From CAYNLG01 sp964397995 (GTDB taxonomy: Bacteria; Planctomycetota; Phycisphaerae; FEN-1346), in assembly GCA_964397995.1 (NCBI GenBank), contig CAYNLG010000112.1:1-8612 (forward strand): a stretch of 8,612 nt of DNA, read 5' to 3'. The notes under the pieces are model-generated. The model ran no database searches. It was not told the origin of the DNA and saw nothing but the letters and a program-made list of their open reading frames with translations. The position numbers and the translations under genes were made by a program. The number at the start of each line of letters is the position of its first letter. The first letter of the stretch is position 1. Below, one piece after another: positions 5,331-8,612 of this stretch.

Positions 5331-6283
5331 CGCGAGACGCTCGCACCGCAACCGCCCTGGCCGCCCTCGTCCTGGCCCTCCTGGCCGCGCCCCTGGCGCG
5401 CGCCAGCGTCGGCTTCGGCGTCATCGAAGAGAGCGACGAGGTCAAGCACGCCCGCCTCAAACAGCAGGCCAAGGACAACTACCGCGCCGGCATGGAGGCC
5501 CTGGCCGCCGGCAAGACCAGCCGCGGCGTCCGCCTCCTCCTCTGGGTGGCCAAGGCCCGCATCGACTCGCCCTACCCGCGCCAGGCCTTCGACGAACTCA
5601 AGAAACTCACCGAGGTGGCCGCCAAGGAACTCGAGGTCGCCCGCGAGCTCGTGGGCGGCGAAGCCCCCGAGGCCGGCCTTAAGGAGCTCACCCGCATCAA
5701 GCGCACGTACCTCGGCCTCTGGCCCGCCAAGGTCGCCGGCCGCCTCATGGCCGACCTCGAAAGCGACCCGACGTTCCGCCAGGTCCTCGTCGCCGAACGC
5801 CTCCTGGAACAGGTCGACGAGGCCCGCCGCCTCGAAGCCCGCGCTGAGGCCGTCCTCCATCCCGACGAGGCCGACGCCGAGGCCGACCCGGAGGCGGCCC
5901 TCGCGCCCGACGGCAGCCTGGTCGAGGTCGCCGAGGCCGAGCTCACCCCCGCCCAGCGCCAGACCCGGTGCCGCAACCTCCTCATCGAGGCCTTCGGCAC
6001 CTACGAGAAGGTCGTCAGGCAGGGCCCCGACACCGAGGCCGGCAAGCTGGCCGCCGCGGCGCTCGCGCGGCTCCAGAAGAAGAAGGACCTGGCCGACCAC
6101 ATCGAGCGCGTCCGCCGCCAGCGCAAGACCCGCGAGTGGCTCGACCTCGCCACCAACTACTACCGCGCCGGCCGCCTCGACCTCGCCCGCGACTACTGCC
6201 GCAAGATCCTCGCCGAAGCCGACACCGGCCCGCACGCCGACGAGGCCAAGGCCATGCTCGCGAGTCTCGAAGGCGTCAAGTAA
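5327..6283 (+). CDS. Exported helical-repeat (TPR-like) protein
   Basis: The 318-residue product has a Sec signal peptide (MTRDARTATALAALVLALLA, cut probable after ARA at residue 26). The mature part is almost entirely charged amphipathic helix. A TPR-like unit lies near 48-78 (AKDNYRAGMEALAAGKTSRG then a hydrophobic helix), and a clearer one at 269-315 (REWLDLATNYYRAGRLDLAR then CRKILAEADT and DEAKAMLASLEG). Residues 152-205 form an acidic Glu/Ala/Asp-rich helical or low-complexity segment. No catalytic motif is seen; a periplasmic scaffold or protein-protein interaction role is the natural reading. The start is taken at the ATG in the ATGA overlap; an in-frame ATG at 5312 would add five residues, MGDGT, and fits the signal peptide less well. 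The frame stays open upstream to 3140, but that is antisense to the propeller gene. Third-position GC is about 90% or more. No obvious U-tract terminator follows. Confidence 0.88.
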   Translation: MTRDARTATALAALVLALLAAPLARASVGFGVIEESDEVKHARLKQQAKDNYRAGMEALAAGKTSRGVRLLLWVAKARIDSPYPRQAFDELKKLTEVAAKELEVARELVGGEAPEAGLKELTRIKRTYLGLWPAKVAGRLMADLESDPTFRQVLVAERLLEQVDEARRLEARAEAVLHPDEADAEADPEAALAPDGSLVEVAEAELTPAQRQTRCRNLLIEAFGTYEKVVRQGPDTEAGKLAAAALARLQKKKDLADHIERVRRQRKTREWLDLATNYYRAGRLDLARDYCRKILAEADTGPHADEAKAMLASLEGVK

Positions 6284-6559
6284 CCCGGCCGCGCCGGAAG
6301 GCCTGGCCGCTGGGTCATGTGCCGCGGGGGCAGGCGGGACCATGCCGCGCGGAAACGCCTTGTGGCAGGGCCGTTTGAGGTGCCCGGCCGGGGTGTGATG
6401 TTGAAGGTCGCGCGCGGCGGGCCTGAGGCGGGGCACAGTGCACGTCCCGGCGTCACCGGGTTCGGGCAAAGGCCACCATGCCCCCAAGTGTACATGCCCG
6501 ACCGCGCCGACGCCAACCGAAAACGGACCGCGTGTGTCGTTTGCCGTCTTCTGTGTACT

Positions 6560-6580
6560 GCGGTGCCCTTGTGGCACCGC
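6560..6580. repeat. Perfect 8-bp hairpin with 5-nt loop
   Basis: GCGGTGCC (6560-6567) and GGCACCGC (6573-6580) flank CTTGT. Neither strand has an adjacent U-tract, so an intrinsic terminator is doubtful; a dispersed palindromic repeat or transcript-end stabiliser for either convergent gene is possible. Confidence 0.5.
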
Positions 6581-6628
6581 GTTGGCTGTCGTCTGACGCT
6601 TTCTTCTCACCGTTGCCCCTTCGCCGTC

Positions 6629-6674
6629 CCGGGCCTGAAGGGCCCGGATTCACCAGCCCGGGGCAACGCGCTGG
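6629..6674. repeat. Double palindromic repeat, copy 1 (TGAAG-loop hairpin plus partner stem)
   Basis: CCGGGCC (6629-6635) pairs with GGCCCGG (6641-6647) around a TGAAG loop. Six bases later a second, weaker stem follows, CCAGC (6653-6657) with GCTGG (6670-6674). From memory, two-hairpin units of this layout recur between genes in planctomycete and verrucomicrobial genomes. A second copy of the first hairpin occurs 151 bp to the right. Confidence 0.6.
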
Positions 6675-6759
6675 GGCACGGAACGCCCCCACCCGCTTCT
6701 CTTCATTGCTCTTCTTTTCTCTTTCACCCCGCCACAGGCCACCGACCGCGGCCGCGCCG

Positions 6760-8379
6760 TCATTCATGGTTCATGTCGCCCGAGCCTGAAGGGCTCGGCG
6801 GCCACGACGACCCCGCTTGTGCAGCGGGGGTGTCCTCCAGAATCACGGTTTCCAGATTCGGAAGCCCCACAAGCGGCTGGATGTCCGATACCCCTGTTCC
6901 CGCGAGATTTACGTACCTGAGCTTGGCCAACGCAGCCAGGGGGGCGAGGTCGGTGACCGCAGTTCCCATCAGGTCCAGCACACGCAATTCGCCGAGCGCC
7001 TGGAGAGGGGTGAGATCGGCCACGGGCGTCGCCGCCACCCGCAGCTCACGCAAGCACCGCAAGCGGGACAGCGGGCTCAGGTCGCGAACCTTCGTTTCGC
7101 ACGCGCGTAAGACCCGCAGCTTGCCCATTTCGCTGAGCGGTCCCAAGTCCGCCACCTCGGTGTAATCGATGCACAATGTCTCCATCTCCCTGAGGGGGGC
7201 GAGCGGCCCCACGTCCCGCACTTGGCTCATCCGGAGGTCCACCACCCTCAGCGTGCGGCATCCCGCCAGCGGGCTCAGGTCGCGAACCGCGGTGCCGCTC
7301 AAGGTCAACGCCCGGAGGTGCCCCAACCGCGCCAGCGCCGCGATGTCGGTCACGGGTGTACCCGACAACTTCAGAAGCCGCAACGCCGGCAAGGTTCTGA
7401 GCGGGGTCAAGTCCGCCACCCGCGTCCCGGTAAGGTCCAGGTCCTCCAGTTGCCGGAGGTCCCCAAGGGGCCCAAGGTGGTGCACCGGCGTGTGCCGAAG
7501 GCTGAGCCTTCGCAACCCGGCGCCCCCGCGCAGCGGCGTTAGGTTCACGACCCGCGTTCCGTCCATCCTCAGCGTCTCGAGCTTGGGCAGCACCGAAAGC
7601 AGCGTAATGTCCACGAGGTCCGTGCCGCTAAGGTTCAGCGCCGTGATGCGTTCGAAGTCGGCCTGAGTGACCTCGTCGGCCCGCTTCAGCACCTTCTCCG
7701 CGACCGCCTGTAGAATGATGCCGGTGGAGGTCTTGGCATTCATCGGCCACGCCTCGCCCGCCTCGGCGGCTGGGGTGTCGGCGAAGTGCACGTCCCGGAG
7801 CTTCGGAAGCCCGCGAAGCGGTCCAAGGTCCTCCACGCGGGTCCCCTCAAGGTGCAGCACCCGCAGGTCGCCAAGGGCCTGAAGCGGACGCAAGTCCCGG
7901 ACAGGGGTGTTTCGGAGATCCAGGTAGAACAGCTTCTTGAACCGGCCGAGATCCGCTATATCTTCGATCCGAGTCTCCTGTAGGTTCAGCCAGATGAGAT
8001 TGGGCAGTTCCGGGAAATCGCGCATTGTGCTCAGGTTCTGCCCTCTCAGGTCGAGCACCCTGACGGCCGCGTAGTCACCTTCGACCAATTCCTTCGGCGA
8101 TTTTCCAAGGCTCTCGGCCACAGCCCTTTTGACGAGCGTGGGCGCCTCGGCCGCGAGAGCCCCGTGGCAATGCGCAAAAACGCTGCCTATGATCACGCCG
8201 ATGCCCACGTTAAGCATCCACGCGTCATTTAAGGCCCCGCCATGCATCCGCCATGGCCGAGGATGCCTTCCGCGGCGTTGTTCTGCCCCGTGGGAAGCCC
8301 CCCGCCACCCCACAGAGCGTCGCTGGGATGCGCGAGACTCACGATCACAACGTCCAGGCGCGCCGTGCCGCACTCTCAT
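6760..8379 (-). CDS. Exported leucine-rich repeat protein with two duplicated modules
   Basis: The 539-residue frame carries about 14-15 LRR units of roughly 23 residues (LxxLxLxGTxVxDLxPLxxL), the internalin-like solenoid class used for binding. It contains two modules. Each opens with a helical N-cap (81-110, KRAVAES...; 222-250, LQAVAEK...ADFERITALNL) and closes with a matching cap, LP-L--V---DTPAA-AG--WP (191-212 and 506-527). Module 1 has about four repeats, module 2 about eleven. A hydrophobic segment MLNVGIGVIIGSVFA with GALAA (55-77) looks like an export signal. Start is uncertain: ATG 8379 has GGGGAG 7 nt upstream but adds an Arg-rich, poorly biased 54-residue leader; ATG 8217 (485 aa) puts the signal at the N-terminus but lacks a ribosome site and basic residues. 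The last 12 residues are encoded by a hairpin repeat and its flank. Third-position GC is about 74% in the first 96 codons after 8217, well below the neighbours. Confidence 0.88.
   Translation of the reverse strand: MRVRHGAPGRCDRESRASQRRSVGWRGASHGAEQRRGRHPRPWRMHGGALNDAWMLNVGIGVIIGSVFAHCHGALAAEAPTLVKRAVAESLGKSPKELVEGDYAAVRVLDLRGQNLSTMRDFPELPNLIWLNLQETRIEDIADLGRFKKLFYLDLRNTPVRDLRPLQALGDLRVLHLEGTRVEDLGPLRGLPKLRDVHFADTPAAEAGEAWPMNAKTSTGIILQAVAEKVLKRADEVTQADFERITALNLSGTDLVDITLLSVLPKLETLRMDGTRVVNLTPLRGGAGLRRLSLRHTPVHHLGPLGDLRQLEDLDLTGTRVADLTPLRTLPALRLLKLSGTPVTDIAALARLGHLRALTLSGTAVRDLSPLAGCRTLRVVDLRMSQVRDVGPLAPLREMETLCIDYTEVADLGPLSEMGKLRVLRACETKVRDLSPLSRLRCLRELRVAATPVADLTPLQALGELRVLDLMGTAVTDLAPLAALAKLRYVNLAGTGVSDIQPLVGLPNLETVILEDTPAAQAGSSWPPSPSGSGDMNHE
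6780..6798. repeat. TGAAG-loop hairpin, copy 2, inside the 3' end of the LRR gene
   Basis: CCGAGCC (6780-6786) and GGCTCGG (6792-6798) close the same TGAAG loop as copy 1 at 6629-6647. Stem length and loop are identical; one stem pair differs in a compensated way (G-C versus A-T at the fourth pair). On the minus strand it encodes part of the LRR protein's terminal tail, which ends at a TGA at 6760-6762. Confidence 0.65.
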
Positions 8380-8451
8380 ATGCTATCTCCCCAGATCAGA
8401 ATGATCCTGCACTTGCACTCGCAGCGCACGTCGCACCCCATTCTTTTGGGT
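8218..8451. other. Gap between the LRR signal segment and the transposase: leader and probable IS end
   Basis: If the LRR gene starts at 8217, this 234-bp stretch is non-coding; if at 8379, only 8380-8451 is. Third-position GC of the LRR frame here is about 56% (hand count), close to non-coding. It contains a GGGGAG at 8386-8391 (minus strand) and a small dyad GATCA-GAA-TGATC (8394-8406). The terminal inverted repeat of the insertion sequence should fall in or near 8400-8451, but it cannot be fixed without the other end. Confidence 0.4.
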
Positions 8452-8612
8452 TCATGACCCAACACCGGGGAATGCCTGTCGGATTTTGAGGAAGAAGTAG
8501 TCGTCGTCACGGTAGCCGTAGGCCATACGCTTGAGCACCTTGATCTTGTTGTTGATCCCCTCCAGCCGGTCGGCGAAGCGGGCGCCAAGAATCGCCTCCA
8601 TGACGCCGGGGC
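8452..8612 (-). CDS. ISL3-family transposase, C-terminal end (5' part outside window)
   Basis: A minus-strand frame is open from the window edge to a TGA at 8452-8454, encoding 53 residues. It includes ARFADRLEGINNKIKVLKRM and AYGYRDDDYFFLKIRQAFPG. This is the terminal signature of ISL3 (IS204/IS1001/IS1096) transposases: the EGxNNxIKxxKRxAxGxRD block, whose Glu (codon 8560-8562) is expected to be the last member of the catalytic DDE triad. The end appears intact, with the natural stop after GVGS. Whether the element is complete depends on sequence beyond the edge. It points the same way as the LRR gene and lies immediately upstream of it, so its right end probably defines, or has altered, the LRR gene's 5' region. 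Confidence 0.9.
   Translation of the reverse strand, partial: PGVMEAILGARFADRLEGINNKIKVLKRMAYGYRDDDYFFLKIRQAFPGVGS

Larger units (their letters stand above)
6284..6759. other. 476-bp gene-free stretch with several perfect hairpins
   Basis: It lies between the convergent helical-repeat and LRR genes. No frame has a plausible start, codon bias and homology; the long open frames on both strands are shadows. The right half is a string of palindromes (6560-6580, 6629-6647, 6653-6674) embedded in pyrimidine-rich DNA (about 6598-6625 and 6700-6727) that is less GC-rich than the coding sequence around it. The left half (6284-6540) shows nothing I can name. Confidence 0.7.

Noticed and set aside
6284..6540. 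Possible tRNA or small RNA in the left half of the gap
   Set aside because: A GGTTCGGG string recalls a T-loop, but no acceptor or anticodon stem can be built around it.
5213..6610. 465-codon minus-strand frame antisense to the helical-repeat gene
   Set aside because: Gly/Ala/Leu/Glu-rich mirror of a high-GC3 gene, with no recognisable domain.
6317..7165. 282-codon plus-strand frame over the intergenic repeats and LRR 3' end
   Set aside because: It is antisense to the LRR gene. The part over the hairpins (LKGPDSPARGNALG-like) resembles translated palindromic repeat, not a protein.
1..8612. A defence, secretion or biosynthetic system spanning the window
   Set aside because: Gene orientations alternate, only one pair is coupled, and no effector, nuclease, toxin, synthase or transporter motif is present. 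I cannot support a multi-gene system here.

Overview
This window looks like chromosomal DNA from a high-GC planctomycete or a close PVC-group relative, possibly from a metagenome assembly. That is inferred from gene content: a planctomycete-type isopropylmalate dehydrogenase end, a URO-D paralog, an orphan prepilin, secreted propeller, helical-repeat and leucine-rich-repeat proteins, and palindromic repeats between genes. No marker gene proves the taxonomy.

Layout from left to right: (1) the 3' end of an isopropylmalate/isocitrate dehydrogenase-type gene (+); (2) an 80-bp inverted-repeat element whose right arm supplies the last codons and stop of the next gene; (3) a URO-D family gene (-); (4) a 50-codon small ORF (+) with a strong Shine-Dalgarno sequence, followed by GC-rich hairpins; (5) a type IV/type II prepilin-like gene (+) with a perfect -10 box and a structured leader; (6) a secreted protein with seven visible beta-propeller blades (-), convergent with the pilin; (7) a divergent, translationally coupled pair (+): a DUF2617-like cytosolic protein and an exported helical-repeat protein; (8) a 476-bp gene-free stretch rich in perfect hairpins; (9) an exported leucine-rich repeat protein (-) built of two modules with matching caps, whose last 12 codons begin inside a hairpin of the same kind; (10) the C-terminal end of an ISL3-family transposase (-) running off the right edge.

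The genes do not form one pathway. The one convincing operon is the DUF2617-like gene plus the helical-repeat gene, joined by an ATGA overlap. Several products are exported (propeller, helical-repeat, LRR, pilin), which suggests a surface or periplasmic theme, but nothing ties them mechanistically. I see no CRISPR array, tRNA, rRNA, defence system or biosynthetic cluster. The most unusual signal is that two unrelated genes both have their C-terminal codons and stop written by palindromic repeats, together with a pair of hairpins that keep their loop while their stems differ by a compensated base pair.
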